DNA of 64,000 nt from an uncultured Eubacteriales bacterium (GTDB lineage Bacteria > Bacillota > Clostridia > Lachnospirales > Bianqueaceae), in contig CACZRP010000090.1 of the NCBI GenBank assembly GCA_902783575.1, positions 1 to 64,000 of the forward strand. The letters are read 5' to 3'. The notes under the pieces are model-generated. The model was not told the origin of the DNA, ran no database searches, and saw nothing but the letters and a program-made list of their open reading frames with translations. Position 1 is the stretch's first letter; every line of letters starts with the position of its first letter. Both the position numbers and the translations under genes were made by a program. Below, one piece after another: positions 16,740-25,637 of the stretch.

Positions 16740-17519
16740 TCATTGGGTCCTTTGGTCAGCGCTGCTTGCCAGCCTCTGTCCCTGTATCAGCAACGGCAGT
16801 TCCAGGCCGTTTGCTTCTAATAATGACTGATCTCTCAGAATCGTTTCTGTATCCCCGTCGGCGACGATCCGTCCCTCCGACAGGAGGATGATCCTTCCGC
16901 AGGTCTCCAGCAGCAGATCCAGATCATGGGATACGATGAGATGGGTTCCGCCAAGCTCCGGCAAAATCCGGATAAACCGGCGGCGGTTGCCGGGATCCAG
17001 GGCGATGGTGGGCTCATCGAAGAGCAGAATATCCGGTCTCATGGAAAGCACTGTTGCCAGAGAGACCAGCTTTTTCTGACCACCGGAAAGCTCCAGCACC
17101 GATCTCTTTCTCAGGTCTTCAATTCCCACCAGAGACAGAGCTTCCTCCACCCGCTTCTGTGTCTGGACAGCATCAAGACCGTAGTTTTTCGGGGCAAAGG
17201 CCACATCCTTCTCCACCGTGGGCATAAACAGCTGGGCATCGCTGTCCTGAAACACATAACCGATTTTCTGCCTCACGGCGGCCAAGTTTTTCTTCGTCAC
17301 CTGGATCCCGTCAATCCCGATCCATCCGCTCTCCTGCGGCGTTTTTCCCATGGGATCGGGAAATAAAAGTCCCACCAGCAGCTTTAAGAGCGTCGATTTG
17401 CCGGCACCGTTGGCTCCGGCAATTCCAACCCTCTCCCCCTTTCCTATCTGTAGGCTGACATGGGAAAGCACCGGCCGGGATCTGTCATAAGCAAAGGAAA
17501 TATCGTTCAGTCTGATCAT
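16740..17519 (-). CDS. cbiO: ECF nickel/cobalt transporter ATPase CbiO
   Basis: This 259-residue ABC ATPase has Walker A GANGAGKST, Q-loop region VFQDSDAQLF, signature LSGGQKKL, Walker B DILLFDEP and H-loop VSHD. The DSDAQLF motif is typical of energy-coupling-factor ATPases of the CbiO/EcfA type. It energises the CbiM/CbiQ permease. ATG 17519 lies 8 bp after the cbiQ stop, with AGGA upstream, so the proteins are made together. A longer open frame upstream is only an extension through cbiQ in another frame. Confidence 0.92.
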   Translation of the reverse strand: MIRLNDISFAYDRSRPVLSHVSLQIGKGERVGIAGANGAGKSTLLKLLVGLLFPDPMGKTPQESGWIGIDGIQVTKKNLAAVRQKIGYVFQDSDAQLFMPTVEKDVAFAPKNYGLDAVQTQKRVEEALSLVGIEDLRKRSVLELSGGQKKLVSLATVLSMRPDILLFDEPTIALDPGNRRRFIRILPELGGTHLIVSHDLDLLLETCGRIILLSEGRIVADGDTETILRDQSLLEANGLELPLLIQGQRLASSADQRTQ

Positions 17520-17527
17520 GGTCTGTC

Positions 17528-18328
17528 CTAATTCATTACCAGGGATCCAAGAAAACTGAATATCGGGATAAAGCGCAGCAGCGCCATACTGATCAGGCAG
17601 AGGATCAGATACAGGCTGCTGGTCCCGTTCCAGGGCGTGGAATCCGTAAAAGCGTATTCCGGCTGATAACCCCGAAGCTCCATACTCTGATACACTGTCT
17701 CCGCCCGGTCCATACTGCGCAGCAGCATGGAACCCACCAGAGAGCCCCAGACCGAGAAATGAAGACCCCTCTGTCCAGGCGCCCGCAGCCGGTAAGCGGT
17801 GAAAACCCGGGACGCCTCCTCCAGCAGGAGGGTCAGGTATCGGTAAATCAGATAAATCACGTTCAAAAGCACCTGGGGTACATGCACCGCCTTCAGCGCC
17901 GAAAGAATATTCAGCATGCCGCAGGAAACGGCCAGAAACCAGGCGCTGAACAGGGTCAGAGCCCCCTTGAGAAACAGGCTCAGCATGGAAATCATGCCCG
18001 AGGTAACATTCACGCGCCCCATCACAAACAGCACCTTCCGGTCCAGGATGGGATTCGTAATGCCCACAAAAAACAGCAGCAGAAACAATCCCCAGAGCCT
18101 GCGCAGGCACTCTCCGGGACTCAGCCTGAAAAAGACCGCATAGCCATACAGCCAGACACCCATGGCAAAGCACAAATCCAGGCGGTATTTAGGCACGGAA
18201 GTCACCAGCACGGCAAATACCAGGGCTGTCACCAGCTTAGCCAGCGGATGGACCTTCGCCAGGGGGCTTTGGTCATCGGCCTCGTCCAGTTCGCGGACAG
18301 TTCGGATCGCGTCGTCCAGTTTATCCAT
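17528..18328 (-). CDS. cbiQ: ECF nickel/cobalt transporter transmembrane subunit CbiQ
   Basis: This 266-residue EcfT-type membrane protein has about five hydrophobic segments and the coupling-helix pattern with AxRLRA-like basic motifs (FTAYRLRAPGQRG and YQSMELRGYQ) that contacts the CbiO ATPase dimer. The ATG at 18328 overlaps the cbiM stop by one base (TGATG), which indicates translational coupling, and this start is preferred over an in-frame codon 75 bp upstream that would lie inside cbiM. Confidence 0.9.
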   Translation of the reverse strand: MDKLDDAIRTVRELDEADDQSPLAKVHPLAKLVTALVFAVLVTSVPKYRLDLCFAMGVWLYGYAVFFRLSPGECLRRLWGLFLLLFFVGITNPILDRKVLFVMGRVNVTSGMISMLSLFLKGALTLFSAWFLAVSCGMLNILSALKAVHVPQVLLNVIYLIYRYLTLLLEEASRVFTAYRLRAPGQRGLHFSVWGSLVGSMLLRSMDRAETVYQSMELRGYQPEYAFTDSTPWNGTSSLYLILCLISMALLRFIPIFSFLGSLVMN

Positions 18329-19326
18329 CAGGCGGTTTTTTTCCGGTCTTTCATCTTCATCAGCGTGCCAGCTCCCGCCAGTACTCCAAAGGTGATGAGG
18401 CATCCCACCACGCCGGAGACGGTGGTTCCGGCAGCGCTGTCGGAATTCTTGAAGGCGTAATCCGGCAGGAAGGAAGTGGATTCCTGGATTCCCGCGGCCG
18501 TGCTGTAAACGCCGGTCTCTTCACTTTCCAGTTCGGTGTCACCAGTCAGCCTTTCGATGGACCACTCCAGTCCGTCAGGATAGGAGGATGCCAACAGAGA
18601 AACGCCGCCGCCAATCACCAGAAAAGCACAGATCAGGATAACCAGGGTTGTCCTGTAGGAGAACCTTCCTTCCTTAGCCGCTGTATCCGCATTCCAGAGC
18701 AGGGACGGTCTCGCCTCATGGACGAAGCAAAGCACCGCAGCCGTAATCAAGCCTTCCACCAGTCCGATGGCCAGATGAATGGGCAGCATAGCCGCCAGGA
18801 ACGTGCCGAAGGGCAGCTCCGTCACTCCCGACAGCAGGGTTTCCAGCGTCACGGAAAAGGCGCCCATCTGCAGGGTAAGAACGGAACCCAGCACCGAGGC
18901 AAGAACGATTTTTCCTTTGGAAGCGCCCGTTTTCATGATTCCCTTCCAGATCACGGATCCGATAAAGCAGCCGTAGAAAGCCATGTTCCACACGTTGGCG
19001 CCCAGGGCCAGCAAGCCGCCGTCGGCAAAGAAAAGGCACTGAATCAGCAGGACGCCGATCATGCTCAGAAAACCGGCATAGGGCCCCAGGATTGCTGTCA
19101 GCAGCAGGCCTCCGCAGAGATGGCCGGAGGAGCCGGTGCCGGGAATGGTAAAATTAATCATCTGGGTGGCAAAAACAAAGGCACCCATAACACCCATAGC
19201 GGGAATTTTCTTTTTAAAATCCGGGTCCTCCACCACTTTTTTGATGGAATAACCCGCCGCGGCTGCGCTGGCCGCGATCATCACGCCTCCCACTGCCGGG
19301 GAAAGCAGCGCGTCTGCCATATGCAT
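18328..19326 (-). CDS. cbiM: CbiM-CbiN fusion, substrate-binding subunit of the nickel/cobalt ECF transporter
   Basis: The protein has 332 residues. It begins MHMADALLSP; the free N-terminus and His2 are metal ligands in this family, which supports the start at 19326 (GGAG seven bases upstream). Residues 1 to about 210 form the CbiM/NikM domain with GSSGHLCGGLL holding a further metal histidine. A C-terminal part (about 225-332) with two hydrophobic segments around SSYPDGLEWSIE is the CbiN/NikN-like unit, often separate. Nickel is more likely than cobalt because larC is co-transcribed, but the sequence does not settle the metal. Confidence 0.9.
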   Translation of the reverse strand: MHMADALLSPAVGGVMIAASAAAAGYSIKKVVEDPDFKKKIPAMGVMGAFVFATQMINFTIPGTGSSGHLCGGLLLTAILGPYAGFLSMIGVLLIQCLFFADGGLLALGANVWNMAFYGCFIGSVIWKGIMKTGASKGKIVLASVLGSVLTLQMGAFSVTLETLLSGVTELPFGTFLAAMLPIHLAIGLVEGLITAAVLCFVHEARPSLLWNADTAAKEGRFSYRTTLVILICAFLVIGGGVSLLASSYPDGLEWSIERLTGDTELESEETGVYSTAAGIQESTSFLPDYAFKNSDSAAGTTVSGVVGCLITFGVLAGAGTLMKMKDRKKTA

Positions 19327-19341
19327 AACAAAACTCCTTCT

Positions 19342-19887
19342 TTATTCTTCGATGGTCAGCTTTGCCTTCTTCAGCGCAAAGAATATCAGAGGAATTACGA
19401 TGAGATGAATCACCATGCCTACGCTGGTGTTCACAAAATAGGCGGTGGCGAAAAGCTGAAGAGAATAGCCTTCTCCCCTGAAGCCCAGCAACAGAGCCTG
19501 AGCGATGCCTCCCACCACGCGGCCGATCAGCATGGCCGCAATCAGGGAAACGTAGGTTCTGGGCCAGAAGTTCATCTTCTTCAGCGCCTTGTAGAGAAGT
19601 CCCGTCACCAGGCCATAGGTGCCCAGTTCAAAGGCCATGGCAAGGGCGGTGGGATACATCTTGGGCATGGTGAAGACCAGCGATCTCAAAATGGGGCTGA
19701 TAAGACCCACGGCCAGTCCGTACCAGGGGCCGCAGAGCAGGCCGCAAAGCAGCGCCGGAATATGCATGGGAGAAATACCCTGCATAAATACCTGGACCTG
19801 TCCCAGAAACAGCGGCAGGACCATGGCCAGAGCGATGCATACCGCGGAATAAACCAGCTTCAGGATTCTTTTGTGATTGTTTTTCAT
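19342..19887 (-). CDS. ECF transporter S component-like membrane protein
   Basis: This 181-residue hydrophobic protein has five to six membrane segments and the motif SPMHIPALLCGLLCGPWYGLAVG, characteristic of ECF S components. It is the first gene of the metal-transport operon and lies 15 bp before cbiM. It could bind a small ligand and use the CbiQ/CbiO module or a general ECF module elsewhere. The substrate is unknown. ATG 19887 is chosen because GGGAGA lies just upstream; an upstream in-frame start would lie in the structured leader. Confidence 0.75.
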   Translation of the reverse strand: MKNNHKRILKLVYSAVCIALAMVLPLFLGQVQVFMQGISPMHIPALLCGLLCGPWYGLAVGLISPILRSLVFTMPKMYPTALAMAFELGTYGLVTGLLYKALKKMNFWPRTYVSLIAAMLIGRVVGGIAQALLLGFRGEGYSLQLFATAYFVNTSVGMVIHLIVIPLIFFALKKAKLTIEE

Positions 19888-20095
19888 AATTTCTCCCGTG
19901 GGAAAAGTGTCAGATTTTGCCAAAACAAAAAGGCATCCACCTTTCCCGTTTCTATACACAGGGCCGCTTCTGCGGCACAGGCTGATACCTTCAGAATATC
20001 TGTTCTATCATTTAATTAGTTATATCTTCGCAGGCTTACAGGCAGGCCTGCTGCTCAGGGCTTACAAGCCCTTGTGCATTTCTTCATGAAACGCA
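19888..20095 (-). promoter_or_regulatory. Structured 5' leader of the nickel/cobalt operon, candidate riboswitch
   Basis: About 208 nt separate the predicted transcription start from the first start codon. On the minus strand several hairpins follow one another: AGGGCTT/AAGCCCT, GCAGGC/GCCTGC, CAGA/TCTG, GCCGC-AGAA-GCGGC and GGGAAAG/CTTTTCCC enclosing TGCC/GGCA just before the ribosome-binding site. I see no B12 box. A CTGAGCAG string near the start recalls the NiCo (czcD) riboswitch as I remember it, but I cannot confirm the class. Confidence 0.45.
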
Positions 20096-20101
20096 ACCAT
20101 A

Positions 20102-20131
20102 ATTATATAGGAAATGGAAGGGAGCTGTCAA
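20102..20131 (-). promoter_or_regulatory. Strong promoter of the nickel/cobalt operon
   Basis: TTGACA (20131-20126) and TATAAT (20107-20102) on the minus strand are 18 bp apart. Confidence 0.8.
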
Positions 20132-20180
20132 GTGATTCTTCCGTCAGGTTAGCGGTGCATTACCGGCAGAGAAAAAACAG

Positions 20181-20209
20181 TTGGAAAACCGAGGGAAATG
20201 GGATATACT
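20181..20209 (+). promoter_or_regulatory. Promoter for the ThrE-family gene
   Basis: TTGGAA (20181-20186) and TATACT (20204-20209) are 17 bp apart. It diverges from the nickel/cobalt operon promoter. Confidence 0.7.
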
Positions 20210-20255
20210 ATGGGGAATTGATTAAACTATTATCCTTTATGGGGTGATTATTTTT

Positions 20256-21521
20256 ATGAAAGACCGTTCCTACTATTCTTCTCATTATAAAGATATCTGC
20301 CGCATCGCTCTGCGGGCCGGCGAGGTCATGGCCTCCCACGGCGCCGAAGCCTACCGGATCGAGGATACCGTCTGCCGGATTCTCGGCACCACCGGCTTTG
20401 AATATATCGAAGCCTACGTTTCCGTCACCGGCCTGATCCTGACCCTGTCGGACAAAAGCCTCGATCAGGAGGTCACGCTCACCAAGCGCATCAGCAACCG
20501 GGGCAGCGATCTGTCCCAGATCTCCCTGGCCAACGACATTTCCCGGCGCTTCGTGGAAGGAGAGCTTTCCATCGAAGAGGCGGAAACTCTGCTGAACGAA
20601 CTTCACGGAAAGAAAAACTACAGCTGGGGAATCCAGCTGCTCTGCTATGGTCTTACCAGCGGCATCTTTTGCCTGATGTTCGGAGGCATGCCCCTGGACG
20701 CCCTGTCCTCGGCCCTCATCGGGCTCTTCTTCGGCGCCATCGGCCTGGGACTGAAAAAGCTTCATCTGGCTGCCTTCATGTGGAATTTCCTCTGCTCCGT
20801 TCTCCTGGGTCTGGCCTTTGTGTTTATCTATTCCCTCTTCGGACAGCACCTGAACCCGGGCCCTATCCTTTCCGGTGCCATCATGCCCCTGGTGCCGGGC
20901 ATGCTGCTGACGGTAGCCATCCGGGATCTACTGAAGGGCGACTATATGTCCGGCGTTTCCCGGGGCATTGAGGCAGTCATCACTGCCCTTTCCATCGCCG
21001 CCGGCATGAGCATCGTGCTACGGTTGTTTGAGTCCTCTGCCGGTGCCCTGTCCCTGGAATCTCCCAGTCGCTGGCTGGGGGACTCCCTGCTGCTGTATCT
21101 TCCCTTTCAGGCCCTTTGCTCTTTTCTTTCCACCGTCAGCTTTGTGGTGCTTTTCGATGCGGAAAGAAAACATCTGGTGCCCTGCGGCATCGCCGGGGCC
21201 TTCACCTGGCTGATTTACTGCCTGTTTACCGAATTCGGCCTTTCGGGCATCGCCTTGTTTTTATCCGCCTTCGGCGCCAGTATTCTGGCCTTCATCTTTG
21301 CCCGTACAAAAAAAGCTCCCGTGACGGTTTTCTTCACGGGAGGGATTCTCTGTCTGGTGCCGGGAGCCGGCATTTTCCAGACCATGTACTATCTGGTGGG
21401 CCGCCATATTGCCGAGGGCTCGGAGCAGCTGCTCACCACCCTGGAAACCGCCGGGCTGATTGCGATAGCCATGGCTGTGGCCACCTTCATATTCATGCTG
21501 CTTATTCCAAAGAAAAAATAA
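20256..21521 (+). CDS. Threonine/serine exporter (ThrE) family membrane protein, both halves fused
   Basis: The 421-residue protein contains the N-terminal cytoplasmic ThrE domain (about 1-110, with RAGEVMASHGAEAYRIEDT, the conserved small alpha/beta domain), a first set of about five membrane helices (DUF1212-like), and a second helix set with FFTGGILCLVPGAG, the ThrE_2 (DUF3815) half. In many bacteria these halves are two genes. Export of threonine, serine or small dicarboxylates has been proposed for the family. ATG 20256 follows GGGGTGA at eight bases and is preferred over GTG 20244. A terminator follows directly. Confidence 0.8.
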   Translation: MKDRSYYSSHYKDICRIALRAGEVMASHGAEAYRIEDTVCRILGTTGFEYIEAYVSVTGLILTLSDKSLDQEVTLTKRISNRGSDLSQISLANDISRRFVEGELSIEEAETLLNELHGKKNYSWGIQLLCYGLTSGIFCLMFGGMPLDALSSALIGLFFGAIGLGLKKLHLAAFMWNFLCSVLLGLAFVFIYSLFGQHLNPGPILSGAIMPLVPGMLLTVAIRDLLKGDYMSGVSRGIEAVITALSIAAGMSIVLRLFESSAGALSLESPSRWLGDSLLLYLPFQALCSFLSTVSFVVLFDAERKHLVPCGIAGAFTWLIYCLFTEFGLSGIALFLSAFGASILAFIFARTKKAPVTVFFTGGILCLVPGAGIFQTMYYLVGRHIAEGSEQLLTTLETAGLIAIAMAVATFIFMLLIPKKK

Positions 21522-21539
21522 CAGTCAATTCTTTTACCG

Positions 21540-21578
21540 ATCCTGCTGAGGCTATGGCTTCAGCAGGATTTTGTTTTC
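21540..21578. terminator. Terminator after the ThrE-family gene
   Basis: ATCCTGCTGA (21540-21549) pairs with TCAGCAGGAT (21560-21569), followed by TTTGTTTT. It overlaps the 3' end of the convergent phosphatase gene. Confidence 0.8.
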
Positions 21579-22364
21579 CGGTTCATTTTCGGGACAGACT
21601 TCCCTCAGGGAATGGATGGCGCCGATTCTCCGGAAGGGATCCGACGCGCATTCCTGGAACAGTCCGGAGCCTGATAACGGCTCTCCGGCCAAAGCCAGGT
21701 GGGGCGTGGAGCCCATGAAATTCATGCGGAAATAGGCAATGCCGGGATCCCTCTCCTCCGTCTGCAGCAGGGTGATGCCGGTGGGCGGAATGAAGCTTCC
21801 ATTCAGGAAAGCCACCGGAGACAGATTCAGCAGATGGCAGATCAGCATGGATGCCACCCCGAAATGACAGAAAATGCAGATGGTCTGATGATTGCTTTCC
21901 CGGACGCGGTAGAACCGGCCGTCCCTTTGATAGCCGTATTGCTGAATGAGCTCGTCCAGTCTGCCGCCGATCTCGTGGAAATAGGCTGCGACCTCGGGGC
22001 TCTCCTCAAAGATGGGCATCGTTTCCCAGCGAAGGCCGTCAAAGGCCCGCTCGTCCTTTGTCCAGTCCGCGGGATAGTAATCCCAGGGAATGCGTTTTTT
22101 CCCGGTTCTCGGATCGATGGCCTCCCGGTTGAACTCCCGGAAAAAGTCATAAATATCCGCTTTGGCCCCCAGCGCCCGCAGGGTCGGCCCCGCGGTATCC
22201 CTGGCTCTTCCCAGGGGAGAACAGTAAAAATGGTCGATGTCCCAGCCCATGCCGCCGGGAGCGGTTAAAAAGGCCGCCAGCGCCTTCGCTTCCCTCCAGC
22301 CCTTGGGGGTCAGGGAATCCTTCGCATAGTCCGGATCTCCATGGCGTATAAAAATGATTTTCAT
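21552..22364 (-). CDS. Histidine phosphatase (phosphoglycerate mutase) superfamily protein
   Basis: The 270-residue protein begins MKIIFIRHGDPDY, giving the RHG catalytic motif with nucleophile His8. SPLGRARDTA supplies the second conserved arginine, and FCHFGVASMLI at about 165-175 provides the distal histidine. These belong to the branch-1 histidine phosphatases, which act on sugar phosphates, nucleotides or small phospho-metabolites. No additional domain is seen and the substrate is open. The gene stands alone, convergent with the ThrE-family gene, divergent from the glutaminase-like gene. Confidence 0.85.
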   Translation of the reverse strand: MKIIFIRHGDPDYAKDSLTPKGWREAKALAAFLTAPGGMGWDIDHFYCSPLGRARDTAGPTLRALGAKADIYDFFREFNREAIDPRTGKKRIPWDYYPADWTKDERAFDGLRWETMPIFEESPEVAAYFHEIGGRLDELIQQYGYQRDGRFYRVRESNHQTICIFCHFGVASMLICHLLNLSPVAFLNGSFIPPTGITLLQTEERDPGIAYFRMNFMGSTPHLALAGEPLSGSGLFQECASDPFRRIGAIHSLREVCPENEPENKILLKP

Positions 22365-22423
22365 CAGATACTCCTTATTTTTTGATACTCTATTCTACCA
22401 TAAGCCCTTTGCAAAAGAAAGGC

Positions 22424-22452
22424 TTGCAATCGTCCTGAAAACAGGATATATT
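22424..22452 (+). promoter_or_regulatory. Promoter for the glutaminase-like gene
   Basis: TTGCAA (22424-22429) and TATATT (22447-22452) are 17 bp apart. Confidence 0.6.
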
Positions 22453-22496
22453 TGACCAAAAGCCCCTAAGGCTGAATACTTCAGGGAGGTATTACC

Positions 22497-24560
22497 ATGC
22501 TGATTTCCCGCGCGGCGGCGATTCCGCTGATCACCCACGATCCCTATTTTTCCATCTGGTCCGGAGCCGATCATCCCTCCGACAAAGATCCCATTCACTG
22601 GTCCGGACTGCCCCAGTGCCTGCGGGGCCGGCTTTCCATCGGAGAGCGCACCTGGTCCTTTCTGGGCGAGCCCCAGGGACTGCCAAAGCTTCCGTTAATC
22701 TCCACCGATGTGACCGCCACCTCCACCACCTTCTGCTTTGACGCCGAAGGGCTGCAGCTGACGGTCCGGTTTGTCTCACCTCTCATCGCCTCTGATCTGC
22801 TGCTTCTCTCCCGTCCCTGCACCTACATTGATGCTTTTCTTTCCCTGCCGGAGGGCGCTTCCGTGCCCGAGGAGAAGATTTCCCTCACTCTGTATATGGG
22901 CAGCACCATCGTATCCACCGACAATTCACTGCTGATCGGCCTTAACGGCAGCTATCCTTCCGAAGAAATCACACTGCCCTCTCCCATCAGCCGGACGGTT
23001 TCCACCGCTGCCTACCAGTATGCCATGTTCGGGCGGGCCTTCCAGAAGCCCCTGGGCCACAGCGGCGACAATCATACCATTGACTACGGCTATGCCTATC
23101 TGGCCTCGGCCGACCCGGAGGCCTGTCTCTTCTTCTGTGCGGACAATCAGAGAATTGTCTTTACTGAGGCCTTCGATCCTGCTGCCCTCCAGAAGGGCGA
23201 AGCCGCCGTCCATCTGATGGCTGCCTACGATGATACCGTATCCATCAACTACTTCGGCGAGTGGTGCCGGGGTTACTGGACCCGGACCTATGGAACCATT
23301 GAAAAAGCCATCGGGGCCGCCATCGCGGATAAAGAACTCATTCTGAAGCTTTGCCAGGACCAGGATCAGCGAGTCGAAAAGGCGGCTCTTGCCAGCGAAG
23401 GTGAGGATTACGCTTTTCTCTGCATCATGGCTTACCGCCACACCCTCTGCGCCCATAAGCTGATTCTCACCTCTGGTGGCGAGCTGGCTTTCCTGTCCAA
23501 GGAAAACGACTCCAATGGCTGCATCGGCACGGTGGATGTGAGCTACCCTTCCACGCCTCTGCTTCTGCTGGAGAATCCCGACCTGGTGAAGGGACTGGTG
23601 AATCCGGTATTCCGCTTTGCCGCCTGCCCGGTATGGGAATATGATTTCGCGCCACACGACGTGGGCCGTTATCCCTATGCCTGGGGACAGGTGTACGGAG
23701 TCAATCCCGAGCATCACAAGCTGTCCTTCGCCCATGCGGAAGGCGCGGTGTATCCGCCCTTCTATCAATATCCCGCGGGCCTGGAAACTTACTCGCTGCG
23801 GGGACAGATGCCCGTGGAGGAATGCGGCAATATGCTGATCATGACCGCGGCCGTCTGCCTGAAGGAGAAGTCGGCGGAGTTCGCCCTTCCCCACATGGAA
23901 ACCCTCCGCACCTGGACCGGATACCTGCTGACCTACGGGGAAGATCCCGGCGAGCAGCTCTGCACCGACGATTTTGCCGGTCATCTGGCCCATAATGTGA
24001 ATCTTTCCGCCAAGGCCATCATGGGTGTCGAAGCCTACAGCCAGATCCTCCGGCTGATGGGAGATGGCCCTCAGGCCGATGAATACCATCAGAAGGCGGC
24101 TGCCATGGTCGAGAGCCTGAAGAAGCGCGCCTTTGCCGGCGATCACTACACCCTGGTCTATCCTTCCCCGGAGAGAAGCCCGGAGGAAACCGCGGCCACC
24201 TGGAGTCTCAAGTACAACATGGTTTGGGACCGACTCTTTGGATCCGGCCTGTTTGGAGAAGAAGTCTTCGAAACAGAAACCGATACCTATATTCGGAAGA
24301 TGAATGCCTTCGGTACGCCGCTGGACAACCGCAGCACCTATACCAAGAGCGACTGGATCCTCTGGTCCGCGGCTTTAACGGATGATATCGAAAAGAGAAA
24401 GGCCCTCATCTCTCCGGTGGCAAAATTTGAGCGGGAAACTCCCAGCCGCTATCCCTTCTCCGACTGGTACTTCACCGATACCGGCCGCTTCCGCGCCTTC
24501 AAGGGCCGCAGCGTCCAGGGCGGCATCTATATGCCTATCCTGGTGGATCAGGGACTGTGA
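22497..24560 (+). CDS. GtaA-type glutaminase domain protein (DUF5127/DUF4965/DUF1793)
   Basis: The 687-residue protein begins with AIPLITHDPYFSIWSGADHP, the conserved opening of the DUF5127-DUF4965 glutaminase A family. The middle section contains CIGTVDVSYPSTPLLLLENP and FAPHDVGRYPYAWGQ, and the C-terminal section KYNMVWDRLFG, TYTKSDWILWSAAL and PFSDWYFTD, which form the (alpha/alpha)6-like toroid common to the family. The fungal namesake is a secreted glutaminase; bacterial members are mostly untested and may act on glycans. No signal peptide is present, so this one is probably cytoplasmic. The ATG at 22497 has GGGAGG upstream. Confidence 0.8.
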   Translation: MLISRAAAIPLITHDPYFSIWSGADHPSDKDPIHWSGLPQCLRGRLSIGERTWSFLGEPQGLPKLPLISTDVTATSTTFCFDAEGLQLTVRFVSPLIASDLLLLSRPCTYIDAFLSLPEGASVPEEKISLTLYMGSTIVSTDNSLLIGLNGSYPSEEITLPSPISRTVSTAAYQYAMFGRAFQKPLGHSGDNHTIDYGYAYLASADPEACLFFCADNQRIVFTEAFDPAALQKGEAAVHLMAAYDDTVSINYFGEWCRGYWTRTYGTIEKAIGAAIADKELILKLCQDQDQRVEKAALASEGEDYAFLCIMAYRHTLCAHKLILTSGGELAFLSKENDSNGCIGTVDVSYPSTPLLLLENPDLVKGLVNPVFRFAACPVWEYDFAPHDVGRYPYAWGQVYGVNPEHHKLSFAHAEGAVYPPFYQYPAGLETYSLRGQMPVEECGNMLIMTAAVCLKEKSAEFALPHMETLRTWTGYLLTYGEDPGEQLCTDDFAGHLAHNVNLSAKAIMGVEAYSQILRLMGDGPQADEYHQKAAAMVESLKKRAFAGDHYTLVYPSPERSPEETAATWSLKYNMVWDRLFGSGLFGEEVFETETDTYIRKMNAFGTPLDNRSTYTKSDWILWSAALTDDIEKRKALISPVAKFERETPSRYPFSDWYFTDTGRFRAFKGRSVQGGIYMPILVDQGL

Positions 24561-24611
24561 GACTTCCCCGTCTTCCTGATTTTTGTTTTTCCAGATAAGC
24601 AGAGATAATGG

Positions 24612-24640
24612 TTGACGAATCATCAATTTTGCTCTATAAT
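24612..24640 (+). promoter_or_regulatory. Promoter for the first degV gene
   Basis: TTGACG (24612-24617) and TATAAT (24635-24640) are 17 bp apart. Confidence 0.85.
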
Positions 24641-24682
24641 GAAGAGGTTCAATATAAAAATTCACTTCTTTAAGGAGTTCAT

Positions 24683-25540
24683 ATGAGTGTTAAGATTCTC
24701 GCAGACAGCACCTGCGATCTGTCTCCGGAGCTGATTGAGCGTTACGGAGTGACGATCCTGCCTCTGCATGTTCTGCTGGGGGAACGTGAGTTTCAGGATG
24801 GTGTCGATATCACCCCTGCCGAAATTTACGAATGGTCTGATTCCAACGGACAGACGCCGAAAACCTCTGCCCCTTCCATTGATGATACCATGGCCCTGAT
24901 TCGCCGGTTCACCGATGCGGATCCGGAGCAGGAACTGATTTTCTTTTCCATTTCCGCTTCCATGTCCGTGTGCAACAACATCATGCGCATGGCAGCCGAA
25001 AATCTGCATGTTTCCGACCGGGTATTTGTGATTGACTCCGCCAATCTGTCCACCGGTATCGGTCTTCTGGTCATCGAGGCTTCCATCATGGCCTCTGAAG
25101 GAAAAACCGGAGCCGAGATCGCGGCCCGCCTGGAGGAGCTGAAGCCCAAGGTGAGAGCTTCCTTCGTGGTGGATACCCTGACATATCTGCATCGCGGCGG
25201 CCGCTGCAGCGGCCTGGCTGCCCTCTTCGGAGGCGCCTTCCGTATTCATCCCGAGATCGTAGTGGAAGACGGAAAAATGCATCCTGCCCGCAAATACCGC
25301 GGCAAATATGATCAGATCATTCTGAAATACGCCAAGGATCTGGAGCCGGAGCTTCTGAACGCCAAACCTGACAGAGTGTTTATCACCCACTCCCCCGCCG
25401 AAGAGGAAACCGTCAAAAATGTCCGGGCCTATCTGGAATCCCTGGGCTACTTCAACGAAATCCTGGAAACGCGCGCCGGCAGCGTCATCTGCAGCCACTG
25501 CGGTCCCGGCACCCTGGGCGTTCTGTTCATCAGCAAATAA
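24683..25540 (+). CDS. DegV family fatty-acid-binding protein
   Basis: This 285-residue protein starts VKILADSTCDLSPELIERY, the DegV signature with the Ser/Thr that hydrogen-bonds the bound fatty acid carboxylate. Further family blocks are SASMSVCNN, VIDSANLSTGIGLLV, LTYLHRGGRCSG and SHCGPGTLGVLF. DegV (FakB) proteins present fatty acids to the FakA kinase for phospholipid synthesis. FakA is not in this window, but a second DegV is at 50952. It has its own promoter, an AAGGAG site and a strong terminator, so it is monocistronic. Confidence 0.92.
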   Translation: MSVKILADSTCDLSPELIERYGVTILPLHVLLGEREFQDGVDITPAEIYEWSDSNGQTPKTSAPSIDDTMALIRRFTDADPEQELIFFSISASMSVCNNIMRMAAENLHVSDRVFVIDSANLSTGIGLLVIEASIMASEGKTGAEIAARLEELKPKVRASFVVDTLTYLHRGGRCSGLAALFGGAFRIHPEIVVEDGKMHPARKYRGKYDQIILKYAKDLEPELLNAKPDRVFITHSPAEEETVKNVRAYLESLGYFNEILETRAGSVICSHCGPGTLGVLFISK

Positions 25541-25552
25541 GAAAGCTTGTCA

Positions 25553-25600
25553 AAAAAGCATCTTTTCGAAACCTGTATGCTTCGAAAAGATGCTTTTTTA
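25553..25600. terminator. Strong terminator after degV
   Basis: AAAAAGCATCTTTTCGAA and its reverse complement form an 18-bp stem followed by TTTTTTA. It is probably also used by the convergent M20 gene. Confidence 0.85.
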
Positions 25601-25637
25601 TTTAGTCCAGATAGCCCTTGGGGGGCCAGCTGGCTTT

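Noticed and set aside
19888-20095. Cobalamin riboswitch before cbiM
   Set aside because: I could not find the B12 box or the conserved cobalamin core; only generic hairpins are visible.
22381-22420. Promoter of the histidine phosphatase
   Set aside because: A TAGAAT box is present but the matching -35 is poor, so I did not list it.
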